Positions 1 through 9,717 of a stretch of 64,000 bases of DNA are shown here, piece by piece (the first letter of the stretch is position 1; each line of letters begins with the position of its first letter). Made by a program: the position numbers and the translations under genes. The stretch is from NCBI RefSeq assembly GCF_001667145.1, contig NZ_LZIF01000043.1, positions 1 through 64,000 on the forward strand, in the 5' to 3' direction. Below the pieces are notes generated by a model. That model was not told the DNA's origin. It did no database searches and saw only the letters and a program-made list of their open reading frames with translations. Origin of the DNA: Mycobacterium sp. 852002-51971_SCH5477799-a (GTDB lineage Bacteria > Actinomycetota > Actinomycetes > Mycobacteriales > Mycobacteriaceae).

Positions 1-465
1 GCCCGATACACCAAAGCGGAACCGGAGATCAGCGCCTGGCTCAAGCGGGCCGATCAGCCGCCTGACTATGAGACGTCCGGGGTCAAGTACCACTACCTGG
101 CCAACCAGCAAGACACCGCCGGCGACTACGGTCTCTACCGCGTCGACATCGCCCCGGCCGGCGGCGGACCCCCGGCGCACTTCCACCGCGCCATGTCCGA
201 GGCGTTCTTCGTCTTGTCCGGAACGATGAAGCTCTACGACGGCACACAGTGGGCGGACGGCCACCAGGGCGACTTCCTGTACGTCCCGCCCGGCGGCGTG
301 CACGGTTTCCGCAACGAGGCGGACGAACCGGCGTCGATTCTGATGTTGTTCGCACCCGGCGCACCCCGCGAGGCCTACTTCGAGGGCTTCGCGGCGCTGG
401 CCAACATGACCGACGACGAGCGCCGGGAATGGTTCATCCGCCACGATAATTTCTGGGTGCAATAA
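1..465 (+). CDS. cupin-domain protein (5' end outside window)
   Basis: The frame is open from the first base of the window to the stop at 465, giving 154 residues without a start, so the N-terminus is missing. The protein is a single small beta-barrel cupin. The visible features are a GGGPPAHFHRAMSEAFFVL stretch (metal-binding H-x-H followed by E, cupin motif 1) and a YVPPGGVHGFRN stretch (motif 2, P-x-G-x-x-H). Such proteins bind a metal and may be enzymes or sensors; no substrate can be deduced. It is followed by a convergent monooxygenase gene 61 bases away. An internal ATG at 193 lies inside motif 1 and cannot be the true start. Confidence 0.85.
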   Translation, partial: ARYTKAEPEISAWLKRADQPPDYETSGVKYHYLANQQDTAGDYGLYRVDIAPAGGGPPAHFHRAMSEAFFVLSGTMKLYDGTQWADGHQGDFLYVPPGGVHGFRNEADEPASILMLFAPGAPREAYFEGFAALANMTDDERREWFIRHDNFWVQ

Positions 466-526
466 GCTCATTACCCGTCGCGGAAGCGAGGGGCGTAAGT
501 GCTCCGGTGGCGGCCAAGGGCGCGGG

Positions 527-1978
527 CTACGGGCGTAGCAGATAGTCCTCGGCGACCATGCTGCGCGTGCGCTCGAAGAACGTCCGGCCGCTATAGGGCA
601 ATTGGGTGACGACCTTCCCGCTGGCATGCCGAAAGTAGTTGGTACAGGCCAGCCAGACCTTGCCCACCATCGCGGCCTGAATCTCGTCGTTGTAGCGGCG
701 CTGCGCCTCGGCCGTCACCTCGACGGTGCGCGCCCCGCGGCCGCCCATCACCTCGAGGATGTGCCGGATGAAGGTCGTCTGCGCCTCGTGGATATAGATG
801 ATCGAGTTGACGCCGTTGGTGTTGGGGCCATACAGCACAAAGAAATTCGGATATCCGGTCACCAGCGTGCCCAGGTACGCCTCGGCACCGTCACTCCAAT
901 CGTCGCGAAGGCGGCGACCACCGGATCCGTAGACGTCGATGCTGGCCAGGTAGTCGGCGGCGGTGTATCCGGTGCCGTAGATGATGGTGTCGACGCGGTG
1001 TTCGACGCCGTCAACGGTACGCACCCCACGCGCGGTCAGTTCCGCGATCGGGGTCGTTTCCAGGCTGACGTTGGGCAGCGCGAACGTCGGGTACCACTCG
1101 CGCGACATCAGGGGCCGCTTACATCCGGCGGGATAGTTCGGTGTCAGCTTCGCCCGCAACTCGGGGTCGGCCACCTTGCGGGCCAAATAACTGCGAGCAA
1201 GCTCGGTGGCTTCGAGGGTCTGTGGGTGGTCGACGTCGAAGCTGGCCGACTCGTAAGCGTCGAAGGCCTCGTCGCGCAGCTTCTGCGCCGTTGCCGGTTC
1301 GCGTTCGAACAGCTCGTGCTGATCGGGGGTGAACGGGAAGTCGAATCGCGGCGCGATCCATATCGGGGTGCGCTGAAACACCGTCAGGTGGGCGGTCTTT
1401 CGCGCTATCGCCGGCACGTATTGGATCGCGCTGGCACCCGTGCCGATGGAAGCGACGCGCTCTCCGTCCGTCGACTTGCTGTGATCCCAGCGTGACGAAT
1501 GAAACCGGCGCCCACGAAAGCGCTTCGCTCCCGCAATGTTCGGGATGTACGGCAGGTCGAGCATGCCGACAGCACTGACCACCACATCGAAGTCGTGCTG
1601 CCGACCGTCGTCACTGGTCAGCGTCCAGCGGCGTTGCGAGTCCGACCAGCGCGCGGTGGTGATCGTGGTGTTGGCCCGCAGGTGCCCGGCCAGCTTGTGC
1701 TCGGCGGCCACCCTCTCGAGGTAGGCGAGAATCTCGGGCTGGTTGGCATAGGTCTTGCTCCAACGAGGGTTGGGCGCAAAGGAATACGAGTAAAGGTGGG
1801 AGGGGACGTCGCAGGCCGCGCCCGGAAAAGTGTTGTGGCGCCACGTCCCGCCGAATCCGTCGGCCCGGTCGAAGATCGTGAACTCGTGGCCGGCGTCGGC
1901 GAGCTGGATGCCCATCGCGATGCCGCCGGCCCCGGCGCCGATGATCCCGACCGACGGCTTCGGGGCCACTATGCCCAT
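527..1978 (-). CDS. flavin-containing (Baeyer-Villiger type) monooxygenase
   Basis: 483 residues. The protein has an N-terminal FAD Rossmann motif GAGAGG (14-19), a GGTW motif near 43, and the Baeyer-Villiger fingerprint F154-x-G156-x3-H160-x3-W164-D. The second, NADPH-binding GTGASA motif is at 179-184. This family inserts oxygen into ketones or oxygenates soft heteroatoms using FAD and NADPH; mycobacteria carry many copies (EthA relatives) of unknown substrate. The ATG at 1978 overlaps the last 10 bases of the upstream VOC gene, so the two are translationally coupled. A longer reading frame continues upstream to 2149, but that part is out-of-frame shadow of the VOC gene and is low-complexity, so the internal start is chosen. 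Confidence 0.88.
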   Translation of the reverse strand: MGIVAPKPSVGIIGAGAGGIAMGIQLADAGHEFTIFDRADGFGGTWRHNTFPGAACDVPSHLYSYSFAPNPRWSKTYANQPEILAYLERVAAEHKLAGHLRANTTITTARWSDSQRRWTLTSDDGRQHDFDVVVSAVGMLDLPYIPNIAGAKRFRGRRFHSSRWDHSKSTDGERVASIGTGASAIQYVPAIARKTAHLTVFQRTPIWIAPRFDFPFTPDQHELFEREPATAQKLRDEAFDAYESASFDVDHPQTLEATELARSYLARKVADPELRAKLTPNYPAGCKRPLMSREWYPTFALPNVSLETTPIAELTARGVRTVDGVEHRVDTIIYGTGYTAADYLASIDVYGSGGRRLRDDWSDGAEAYLGTLVTGYPNFFVLYGPNTNGVNSIIYIHEAQTTFIRHILEVMGGRGARTVEVTAEAQRRYNDEIQAAMVGKVWLACTNYFRHASGKVVTQLPYSGRTFFERTRSMVAEDYLLRP

Positions 1979-2448
1979 TGCGCAAAGTACGGTCGCGCGG
2001 GCCGGCTCTTTTCCACCAGGATGAACACCACGCCCCAGGGATCGACGAACCAGGTGGTACGAACCCGCGCCACGTCCGCGACTCCGCTGACCAGGAAGCG
2101 CACCCCCTTGGACTCCAGTTCCGCTCGGGTGGCGTCGATGTCCGCACAAATCAGTCCGACGTGCGAGAGGCCGGGATCGGTCAGCCTCCGGCCGTCACCG
2201 GGAGGCCCGCCTTCGACTCCGAGGTATTCGATCACCTCGAGCACCCTGTCACCGTCGTCGTCGAATCCCAGGATCGCCGCTTTCATGCTGGGATCGGCCA
2301 CCAACTCGCCCATATCGTCGCGAATGTCGTTGCCAGACATGACATATGGTGGCGACAGGACACGCAGGCCCAACACATCGCGGTAGAACGCCACCGCGGC
2401 CTCGCAATCCGGAACGCACACCCCGGTGTGAGCCAGACCGGTTATCAC
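1969..2448 (-). CDS. VOC (glyoxalase/extradiol dioxygenase fold) protein
   Basis: 159 residues from a GTG start preceded by an AAGGTGAGA stretch. The fold is recognisable from an N-terminal GLAHTGVCVPD strand with His, a central LSHVGLICAD repeat, and a C-terminal TTWFVDPWGVVFILVE strand, as in methylmalonyl-CoA epimerase or glyoxalase I relatives. Two babab modules would hold one metal site using His/Glu ligands. The reaction cannot be told from sequence. It is the first gene of a two-gene leftward operon with the monooxygenase. It is divergent from the SDR gene, with about 70 bases between the two starts. Confidence 0.82.
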   Translation of the reverse strand: MITGLAHTGVCVPDCEAAVAFYRDVLGLRVLSPPYVMSGNDIRDDMGELVADPSMKAAILGFDDDGDRVLEVIEYLGVEGGPPGDGRRLTDPGLSHVGLICADIDATRAELESKGVRFLVSGVADVARVRTTWFVDPWGVVFILVEKSRPARPYFAQWA

Positions 2449-2520
2449 GTTCTCACCTTACGTCGCCGGACCCAACCGCCCATCCGGCGCCAGCAGAAGC
2501 GAATGAGTATGTTTTGGGCC

Positions 2521-3459
2521 ATGCCTTCCAACGACGAAGAGACCCGCTCATGGTCGGAGGGTGACGTCCCGGATCAGAGCGGCCGCGTCGTCGTCGTCAC
2601 CGGCGCCAACACCGGCATCGGTTACGAGACGGCCGCCGTACTGGCCTACCGCGGCGCCCATGTCGTGCTCGCGGTGCGCAACCTGGAGAAGGGCAACGCG
2701 GCGCTGTCGCGCATCGTCGCCGCCAGTCCGCGCGCGGATGTCACGTTGCAGCAGCTGGATCTGACCTCACTGGACGCGATCCGCTCGGCCGCCGACGCGC
2801 TGCGCGCGGCCTATCCGCGCATCGATCTGCTGATCAACAACGCCGGGGTGATGTGGACGCCCAAGCAGGTCACCCAGGACGGGTTCGAATTGCAGTTCGG
2901 CACCAACCATCTGGGGCACTTCGCGCTGACCGGGCTGTTGCTGGAAAGCCTGCTGGTGGTGCGGGATTCGCGGGTGGTGACGGTCAGCAGCCTCGGGCAC
3001 CGGCTGCGCGCCGCGATCCACTTCGACGACCTGCAGGCCGAACACGGCTACGACCGGATCGCCGCCTACGGGCAATCCAAGCTGGCCAACCTGTTGTTCA
3101 CCTATGAGCTGCAGCGCCGGCTGGCGGCGAGGGCCGACGCGAAGACCATTGCCGTCGCGGCGCATCCGGGCGGTTCCAACACCGAGCTGGCCCGCAACCT
3201 GCCGGGCGTCTTCCGGCCGGTGAAGGCCGTGCTGGCCCCGGTGCTGTTCCAGAGCCCGGCCATGGGCGCGCTGCCCACGTTGCGCGCCGCCACCGATCCG
3301 GCCGTCGAGGGCGGCCAGTACTACGGCCCGTCCGGCTTCCTCGAGCAGCGTGGCCGCCCGAAGCTGGTCAAATCCAGTGCCCAGTCCCACGACGAGGAGC
3401 TGCAACGCCGGCTGTGGGCCGTCTCCGAAGAACTCACCGGTGTCAGCTTCCCCGTCTGA
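2521..3459 (+). CDS. short-chain dehydrogenase/reductase (Rv0439c-like)
   Basis: 312 residues. It is a retinol-dehydrogenase-like SDR with the cofactor motif TGANTGIG (27-34), NNAG in the middle, an SS catalytic pair (TVSSLGH) and the YxxxK motif in AAYGQSK. The substrate is unknown. The position next to moeA2 matches Rv0439c of M. tuberculosis, which from memory is 311 residues, and this decides the start at 2521. An in-frame ATG at 2503 would add six residues, and neither start has a strong ribosome site. moeA2 follows after 10 bases, so the two are probably cotranscribed. Confidence 0.87.
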   Translation: MPSNDEETRSWSEGDVPDQSGRVVVVTGANTGIGYETAAVLAYRGAHVVLAVRNLEKGNAALSRIVAASPRADVTLQQLDLTSLDAIRSAADALRAAYPRIDLLINNAGVMWTPKQVTQDGFELQFGTNHLGHFALTGLLLESLLVVRDSRVVTVSSLGHRLRAAIHFDDLQAEHGYDRIAAYGQSKLANLLFTYELQRRLAARADAKTIAVAAHPGGSNTELARNLPGVFRPVKAVLAPVLFQSPAMGALPTLRAATDPAVEGGQYYGPSGFLEQRGRPKLVKSSAQSHDEELQRRLWAVSEELTGVSFPV

Positions 3460-3469
3460 CGCGCGGATA

Positions 3470-4684
3470 ATGGCTTCGATGCGCTCAGTCGCCGAACATC
3501 AGCGGGTCGTCACCGAGTTGATTCGTGCGCGCCCGCCGGTCGCGGTCCCGCTGACCGATGCCCAGGGCCTGGTTCTGGCCGAGGACGTGGTGGCGCAGCT
3601 GGCGTTACCGGTCTTCGACAACTCCGCGATGGATGGCTACGCGGTGCTCGCGGAAGATACGACGGGGGCCACATCCGAGAATCCGGTGGTATTGCGCGTC
3701 GCCGAGGACATTCCGGCCGGCCGCACCGACGAACTGACGCTGCAGCCAGGCACGGCGCACCGGATCATGACCGGCGCTCCGCTGCCGGCCGGGGCGACGG
3801 CCGTCGTGCCGGTGGAGGACACCGACGGCGGCGTGGACGTGGTGTCGATCCGCGCGCCCCGCACGGCCGGCAAGCACATCCGCCGCGCGGGTGAGGACGT
3901 CTCCCCCGGCACCACGGTCTTGCGCCAGGGTCAGGTCGTGACGCCGGCCGTGCTCGGCTTGGTGGCGGCGCTGGGCATCGCCGAGTTGCGGGTGATCCCG
4001 CGCCAGCGCGTGCTGGTGATCTCGACCGGATCGGAGCTGGTGACGCCGGGCACGGCGCTGCTGCCGGGGCAGATCTACGAATCCAACTCGATCATGCTGG
4101 CCGGTGCGGTCCGGGATGCGGGTGCCGATCTGGTCGCCGTCGCGACCGAGGAAGACGAGGTGGCTCAATTCAGTTCGATCATCGACCGATATGCCGCCGA
4201 GACCGACCTGATCATCACCAGCGGCGGCGTCAGCGCCGGCGCCTACGAGGTGGTCAAGGACGCTTTCGGGCGCGAGGGCGACCAGGGCGTCGAATTCGTG
4301 AAGGTCGCCATGCAGCCGGGCATGCCGCAAGGCGTGGGACGGGTGGCCGGCGCGACGATCGTCACACTGCCGGGTAACCCGGTCAGCGCGCTGGTGTCCT
4401 TCGAGGTGTTCATCCGGCCCGCGCTGCGAAAGGCGATGGGCCTGCCGGACCCGGAACGCCCGCGCCGCACGGCCGTCCTCGCCGAGTCGCTGACGTCGCC
4501 GCGCGGCAAGCGGCAATTCCGGCGCGCGGTGCTCAACGACGACGCCAGCACCGTCACCAGTTACGGACCGCCGGCGTCGCACCACCTGCGCTGGCTGGCG
4601 TCGGCGAACGGGCTGCTCGACATCCCCGAGGACGTCGTCGAGGTGCCCGAGGGAACCAAGCTTCAGGTGTGGGATCTGCGTTAG
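3470..4684 (+). CDS. moeA2: molybdopterin molybdenumtransferase MoeA2
   Basis: 404 residues, full length for MoeA (about 400). MoeA inserts molybdate into adenylated molybdopterin, the last step of Moco synthesis, in the cytoplasm. Visible family signatures are DNSAMDGYAV near the N-terminus, RIMTGAPLP and P-VEDTDGG in the hinge domain, STGSELV, the TSGGVSAGAYE MoCF-type substrate loop, and LPGNPVSALVSFE. The M. tuberculosis counterpart is Rv0438c. The start ATG at 3470 gives MASMRSV; the ATG at 3479 is possible. The stop overlaps the convergent MFS gene by four bases. Confidence 0.93.
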   Translation: MASMRSVAEHQRVVTELIRARPPVAVPLTDAQGLVLAEDVVAQLALPVFDNSAMDGYAVLAEDTTGATSENPVVLRVAEDIPAGRTDELTLQPGTAHRIMTGAPLPAGATAVVPVEDTDGGVDVVSIRAPRTAGKHIRRAGEDVSPGTTVLRQGQVVTPAVLGLVAALGIAELRVIPRQRVLVISTGSELVTPGTALLPGQIYESNSIMLAGAVRDAGADLVAVATEEDEVAQFSSIIDRYAAETDLIITSGGVSAGAYEVVKDAFGREGDQGVEFVKVAMQPGMPQGVGRVAGATIVTLPGNPVSALVSFEVFIRPALRKAMGLPDPERPRRTAVLAESLTSPRGKRQFRRAVLNDDASTVTSYGPPASHHLRWLASANGLLDIPEDVVEVPEGTKLQVWDLR

Positions 4685-5886
4685 CCGGCGGGCGTGGCCA
4701 CGTCCCGATGGAACTCGTCGGCCTTGTCGAAAGCCGGGGTGCAACGGATCGCGACGCCGACGATCGCCATCATCACCGGGATGGTGACCAGCGCCGCCGC
4801 CAGCCCCACCCGGCCCGACAGGTGGCCGATCAACGGCGGCCCGAGCAGGTAGCCGAGCCAACCGGTCGCGGCCACGAGGGCGATCGCCGATCCGGCGCCG
4901 CTCGCCCCGTAGGCCGCGCTGAAGGCGGTGGGCACCAGCAGCGCCACGCCGACGCCCAGCGCGGCGAAACCGAACACGCTGACCCAGGAGTTGGTGACCG
5001 ACAGCATCACGCTCATGCCCACGACGGCCACCACCGCCAGCGCCGGCAGCAGCCGGCGGCTGGGCACCCGGGCGTGCAGCCGGGGTGCGCCGAACCGGGT
5101 GACGACCATCGCACACGTGTATGCGGCGTAGCTCAGCGCGGCGACGCTCGGTCCGGCGCCGACGACGTTGCGCAGGTAGTTGGCCGACCAGTCGGTGGCC
5201 GCGCCTTCGCACAGGAACGACGCGAATGACACCGCGGCGAGGATCGCCACCGCCGGCGTCATCCAGGCGGGCCTACCCCGCGCGGGTGCCGACGACGCGG
5301 CGGCGTCGGCCGCATCCGGGATCAGGCGACGGGTCAGCGGTTCCACCACGATCAGAACGACCAGCCCAAGGCCCGTGAGCTGGGCAGTCAGGCCGGCGCC
5401 CACGCTGACACCCGCCGCGCCGACCAGGGCCCCCACCAACGCCCCGACGCTCCACATGCCGTGGAACCGCGCCATGATCGGAGCCCCGGCGAGCCGCTCG
5501 ACCGTGCCGGCCTGGGTGTTCATCGCGACATCCAGCGCCCCCTGAAACAGACCCCACAGCGCCAACGCACCGAACAGAGCGGCCGCGGATCCGGCCAGGC
5601 CCACCGTCGTTCCGGCCGCGACATAGCCCGCGACCGTGACCGGGATCAGCCGATGGCTGCCCCAGCGGGGCAGCGCCCAGTGGCTGAGCAGCGTGGCCAC
5701 CACCGATCCGACCGGCGCGCCGAACAGCGCCGTTCCGAGTGCCGCGTCGGACAGGCCGAGCTCGGCCTTGACGTGGGGAATGTGAGCGGCCCAAGAGGAG
5801 AACACCAGACCGTGCGCGATGAAAACGGCGGTGACCGCGACTTTCGCGCGGGGCAACTGTGCTACTCGACGATCGTCCGATTGCAT
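4681..5886 (-). CDS. MFS transporter (YbjJ-like)
   Basis: 401 residues, very hydrophobic, with about 12 predicted membrane helices. The loop motif after helix 2 is LSHWALPRWGSHRLIP, and the N-terminal GLVFSSWAAHIPHVKAELG resembles the inner-membrane protein YbjJ group of the major facilitator superfamily. Direction and substrate are unknown. It lies between moeA2 and psd, which I recall as adjacent in M. tuberculosis (Rv0438c/Rv0437c), so it is either an insertion here or a loss there. Its start is divergent from psd, about 65 bases away. Confidence 0.85.
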   Translation of the reverse strand: MQSDDRRVAQLPRAKVAVTAVFIAHGLVFSSWAAHIPHVKAELGLSDAALGTALFGAPVGSVVATLLSHWALPRWGSHRLIPVTVAGYVAAGTTVGLAGSAAALFGALALWGLFQGALDVAMNTQAGTVERLAGAPIMARFHGMWSVGALVGALVGAAGVSVGAGLTAQLTGLGLVVLIVVEPLTRRLIPDAADAAASSAPARGRPAWMTPAVAILAAVSFASFLCEGAATDWSANYLRNVVGAGPSVAALSYAAYTCAMVVTRFGAPRLHARVPSRRLLPALAVVAVVGMSVMLSVTNSWVSVFGFAALGVGVALLVPTAFSAAYGASGAGSAIALVAATGWLGYLLGPPLIGHLSGRVGLAAALVTIPVMMAIVGVAIRCTPAFDKADEFHRDVATPAG

Positions 5887-5951
5887 GTCGAAGGTGGGCG
5901 TTCCCCCTGCCGGCGGCTACGAATCAGCCGCGGGCTCCGTAAGATGGCCGC

Positions 5952-6674
5952 GTGGCACGACGCCCCCGCACTATCGGCCCCTCTGCTCAGGACCCAGGCT
6001 TCAGCCCGCAACACGCGTTGGACCTGGTGCGCTCCGCGATCCCGCCGGTGCATCCGGCCGGGCGGCCGTTCATCGGCGCCGGACTCGGGCTGGCCCTCGT
6101 CGGCCGCAAGCATCGATGGGTGCGACGGGCGGGCCTGCTGGCCGCGGGCGCCTGCGCGGGCTTCTTCCGTCATCCACCGCGGGTGCCGCCCACCCGGCCC
6201 GGCGCGATCGTCGCACCCGCCGACGGTGAGATCTGCGTGATCGACTTCGCCGCCCCGCCGGCCGAACTGAGCATGGGCGACGCGCCCCTGCCGCGAGTCA
6301 GCATCTTCCTGTCGCTGTTGGACGCCCATGTGCAGCGCGCCCCGGTCAGCGGCGAGGTGATCGCCGTGCAGCACCGACCGGGCCGCTTCGGCTCGGCCGA
6401 CCTGGCCAACGCGAGCACCGAGAACGAACGCACCAGCCTGCACCTGCGCACCGCCAGCGGCGCGGACGTCGTCGCCGTGCAGGTCGCAGGGTTGCTGGCC
6501 CGGCGCATCATCTGCGATGCGCACGCCGGGGACAAGCTGTCGATCGGCGACACCTACGGTCTGATCCGGTTCGGCTCCCGGCTGGACACCTACCTCCCGG
6601 CGGGTGCCGAACCGCTGGTAAAAGTCGGCCAGCGCGCGATCGCCGGCGAGACCGTCTTGGCCGAGCTGCGATGA
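5952..6674 (+). CDS. psd: phosphatidylserine decarboxylase
   Basis: 240 residues, GTG start. It makes phosphatidylethanolamine from phosphatidylserine at the membrane. The proenzyme self-cleaves to form a pyruvoyl group: the site is the FGSRLD sequence, with cleavage expected between G208 and S209. Other catalytic landmarks are D91 in APADG and H126 in DAHVQ. A hydrophobic patch at 41-71 is the membrane-association region. The length is that of the short archaeal/actinobacterial Psd type. pssA starts within its stop codon (ATGA), so substrate-producing and consuming enzymes are translationally coupled. Confidence 0.93.
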   Translation: MARRPRTIGPSAQDPGFSPQHALDLVRSAIPPVHPAGRPFIGAGLGLALVGRKHRWVRRAGLLAAGACAGFFRHPPRVPPTRPGAIVAPADGEICVIDFAAPPAELSMGDAPLPRVSIFLSLLDAHVQRAPVSGEVIAVQHRPGRFGSADLANASTENERTSLHLRTASGADVVAVQVAGLLARRIICDAHAGDKLSIGDTYGLIRFGSRLDTYLPAGAEPLVKVGQRAIAGETVLAELR

Positions 6675-7534
6675 TCAGCAAGCCGCGCGGGCGCCCGGCG
6701 GTCAACCTGCAGATCCTGCCGAGCGCCATGACGGTGCTCTCCGTCTGTGCGGGACTGACGTCGATCCGGTTCGCTCTCGAACACCAGCCCAAGGCCGCGA
6801 TGGCGCTGATTGCCGCGGCCGCCATCCTGGACGGGCTCGACGGGCGAGTGGCCCGCATCCTGGACGCCCAGTCGCGGATGGGCGAAGAGATCGACTCGCT
6901 GGCCGACGCGGTGAACTTCGGCGTGACTCCGGCGATCGTGCTGTACGTGACGCTGCTGACCACGTCGCCGGCCGGGTGGGTGGTGATCCTGCTGTACGCG
7001 GTCTGCGTGGTATTGCGTTTGGCGCGATTCAACGCCTTGCAAGACGACGGCAGCCAGCCCTCCTACGCGCACGAGTTCTTCGTCGGCATGCCCGCGCCGG
7101 CCGGCGCGATCTCGATGATCGGCCTTATCGGGCTCAAGCTGCAGTTCGGCGACGGCTGGTGGACGTCGCCGCTGTTCCTGTGCATCTGGATCACCGGGAC
7201 CTCGATCCTGATGGTCAGCAAGATCCCGATGCGCAAGATGCACGCGGTCGCGGTGCCGCCGAGTTGGGCGGCGCCCTTGCTGGCGGTCCTGGCGATCTGC
7301 GCGGCCGCCGCGGTCCTGGCGCCCTATCTCTTGATCTGGGTGATCATCGTCGCCTACCTGTGCCACGTGCCGTTCGCCATCCGCAACTCGCGCTGGCTGG
7401 CCGCGCACCCCGAGGCGTGGGCTGACGAACCCCGGCAGCGCCGCGCCGCGCGACGGGCGAACCGCCGCGCACAACCCAACCGCCGGTCGGTGGCGCGGCT
7501 GGGCCTGCGCAAGCCGGGCAGGCGCTTGCCGTGA
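6671..7534 (+). CDS. pssA: CDP-diacylglycerol-serine O-phosphatidyltransferase
   Basis: 287 residues. It transfers phosphatidyl from CDP-diacylglycerol to L-serine. The CDP-alcohol phosphotransferase signature DG-x2-DG-x2-AR-x8-G-x3-D-x3-D is complete (D54, D57, R62, G71, D75, D79). It has about eight hydrophobic segments, and the tail (about 245-287) is rich in Arg and probably cytoplasmic. The start ATG overlaps the psd stop by four bases, and the next gene begins with a GTGA overlap, making a tight three-gene operon. Counterpart of Rv0436c. Confidence 0.93.
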   Translation: MISKPRGRPAVNLQILPSAMTVLSVCAGLTSIRFALEHQPKAAMALIAAAAILDGLDGRVARILDAQSRMGEEIDSLADAVNFGVTPAIVLYVTLLTTSPAGWVVILLYAVCVVLRLARFNALQDDGSQPSYAHEFFVGMPAPAGAISMIGLIGLKLQFGDGWWTSPLFLCIWITGTSILMVSKIPMRKMHAVAVPPSWAAPLLAVLAICAAAAVLAPYLLIWVIIVAYLCHVPFAIRNSRWLAAHPEAWADEPRQRRAARRANRRAQPNRRSVARLGLRKPGRRLP

Positions 7535-9717
7535 GTCGCTCCGGCGACGACGCGGACCGCTCGCGTCAGCTCACCCTGATAGCCCGGCTGAACACCTCCG
7601 CCGTCGACTCCCGCCGCGGCGTCATTCGGTTACACCCGAATGCCATTGCCGCACTGGGGATTCGGGAATGGGACGCGGTGTCGCTCATCGGGTCGCGCAC
7701 CACGGCGGCGGTCGCGGGCCTGGCCGGCCCGGGCACGCCGGTGAGCACCGTGCTGCTCGACGACGTGACGCTGTCCAACGCGGGACTGCGCGAGGGAACC
7801 GCGGTGGTCGTCGGCACGGTCACCGTCTACGGCGCGCGGTCGGTGACGCTGTCCGGCTCGGCACTGGCCACCCAGTCGGTCACGCCGGTCACGCTGCGAC
7901 AAGCGTTGTTGGGCAAGGTGATCACCGTCGGCGACGCCGTGTCGCTGCTGCCCCGTGACCTGGGTCCCGGCACCTCGGCGTCGGATGCCACCCGCGCGCT
8001 GGCCACCGCGGTGGGCATCAGCTGGACCTCGGAGCTACTCACCGTCACCGGCGTCGACCCCGAGGGGCCGGTGAGCGTGCAGCCCAACTCGCTGGTCACC
8101 TGGGGCGCCGGTGTGCCGTCCGGCGCCGGTGCCCCGCCGCAGATTTCGGTCGAGATCGCCAGGCCGGAGATGGTCGTCGAGGAACTGAAGGGCACTCAGC
8201 CGCAGGCGGCCAAGCTCGTCGAATGGCTCAAGCTGGCGCTCGATGAACCGCACCTGCTCAAGACGTTGGGTGCCGGCGCCAACCTCGGCGTGCTGGTCTC
8301 GGGCCCGGCAGGCGTGGGCAAGGTGACGCTGGTGCGCGCGGTGTGCGGCGACCGCAGGCTCGTCACGCTGGACGGCCCGGAGGTTGGCGCGCTGGGCGCC
8401 GAGGATCGGCTCAAGGCCGTCGCTTCGGCGGTGCAGACCGTCCGCGACGGGGGCGGCGTGCTGTTGATCACCGATGTCGACGCCCTGCTGCCGGCCACCG
8501 CCGAGCCCGTGGCCTCGCTGATCCTGAGCGAGTTACGTACCGCGGTGGCCAGCGAGGGCGTCGCCCTGATCGCCACGTCAGCGCGGCCCGACCAGCTCGA
8601 TGCCCGGCTGCGGGCCCCCGATCTGTGCGACCGCGAGCTGGGCCTGCCGCTTCCCGACGCCGGCACCCGCAAAGCGCTGCTGGAGTCGCTGCTGCGAAAC
8701 GTGCCCACTGGTGATCTCAAGCTCGACGAGATCACTTCTCGTACACCGGGTTTCGTCGTCGCCGACCTGGCCGCGCTGGTGCGCGAGGCGGCGCTGCGGG
8801 CCGCGTCACGGGCCAGTGCCGACGGCCGGCCGCCCGAGCTGAAACAGGAGGACCTGGTCGGTGCGCTGACCGTCATCCGGCCGTTGTCCCGCTCGGGGAG
8901 TGAGGAAGTCAGCGTCGGCAACATCACCCTCGACGACGTCGGCGACATGGCCGAGGCCAGACAGGCGCTGACCGAGGCCGTGTTGTGGCCGTTGCAACAT
9001 CCGGACACGTTCGCGCGGCTGGGTGTGGAGCCGCCGCGCGGGGTGCTGCTGTACGGGCCGCCGGGCTGCGGCAAGACATTCATCGTGCGGGCGCTGGCCA
9101 GCACCGGGCAGCTGTCCGTGCACGCCGTGAAGGGCTCCGAACTGATGGACAAATGGGTCGGCAGCTCGGAAAAGGCTGTGCGCGAGCTGTTTCGGCGGGC
9201 CCGGGATTCGGCGCCGTCGCTGGTCTTCCTCGACGAGGTGGACGCGCTGGCGCCGCGGCGCGGGCAGAGCTTCGATTCGGGCGTGACCGATCGCGTGGTG
9301 GCCGCGCTGCTCACCGAGCTCGACGGTGTCGACCCGCTGCGCGACGTGGTCGTGCTGGGCGCAACCAACCGGCCGGACCTGATCGACCCCGCGCTACTGC
9401 GCCCGGGCCGGCTGGAACGGCTGGTCTTCATCGAACCGCCCGACGCCGCGGCCCGCGGCGAAATCCTGCGCACGGCAGGCAAATCCATTCCGCTGAGCGC
9501 CGACGTCGCCCTGGACCAGGTGGCGGCCGGGCTCGACGGCTACAGCGCCGCCGACTGCGTGGCGCTGCTGCGAGAGGCCGCACTGACCGCCATGCGCCGA
9601 TCCATCGACGCCACCGACGTGACGGCCGACGACCTCGCGGCCGCGCACGAAAACGTCCGTCCCTCTTTGGATCCCATGCAAGTCGAGTCGCTACGGGCGT
9701 TCGCCAAAGCTCTGTAG
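7531..9717 (+). CDS. CDC48/p97-like AAA+ ATPase with two AAA domains (Rv0435c-like)
   Basis: 728 residues, GTG start overlapping the pssA stop. An N-terminal CDC48-N-like double-psi barrel (about 12-110) is followed by two AAA modules. The first has Walker A GPAGVGKV (258-265) and a Walker B-like LLITDVDALL where the usual catalytic Glu is V316, so it looks ATPase-deficient. The second is canonical: GPPGCGKT (509-516), LVFLDEVDAL with D568-E569, and the arginine-finger region RPGRLER near 624. Family members are hexameric unfoldases; the client in mycobacteria is not known to me. The C-terminus overlaps the convergent TetR gene by 27 bases. Confidence 0.9.
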   Translation: MSRSGDDADRSRQLTLIARLNTSAVDSRRGVIRLHPNAIAALGIREWDAVSLIGSRTTAAVAGLAGPGTPVSTVLLDDVTLSNAGLREGTAVVVGTVTVYGARSVTLSGSALATQSVTPVTLRQALLGKVITVGDAVSLLPRDLGPGTSASDATRALATAVGISWTSELLTVTGVDPEGPVSVQPNSLVTWGAGVPSGAGAPPQISVEIARPEMVVEELKGTQPQAAKLVEWLKLALDEPHLLKTLGAGANLGVLVSGPAGVGKVTLVRAVCGDRRLVTLDGPEVGALGAEDRLKAVASAVQTVRDGGGVLLITDVDALLPATAEPVASLILSELRTAVASEGVALIATSARPDQLDARLRAPDLCDRELGLPLPDAGTRKALLESLLRNVPTGDLKLDEITSRTPGFVVADLAALVREAALRAASRASADGRPPELKQEDLVGALTVIRPLSRSGSEEVSVGNITLDDVGDMAEARQALTEAVLWPLQHPDTFARLGVEPPRGVLLYGPPGCGKTFIVRALASTGQLSVHAVKGSELMDKWVGSSEKAVRELFRRARDSAPSLVFLDEVDALAPRRGQSFDSGVTDRVVAALLTELDGVDPLRDVVVLGATNRPDLIDPALLRPGRLERLVFIEPPDAAARGEILRTAGKSIPLSADVALDQVAAGLDGYSAADCVALLREAALTAMRRSIDATDVTADDLAAAHENVRPSLDPMQVESLRAFAKAL

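Noticed and set aside
3605..5212. 535-codon leftward frame over moeA2 and the MFS gene
   Set aside because: The translation is Arg-rich low complexity and runs through two well-supported genes.
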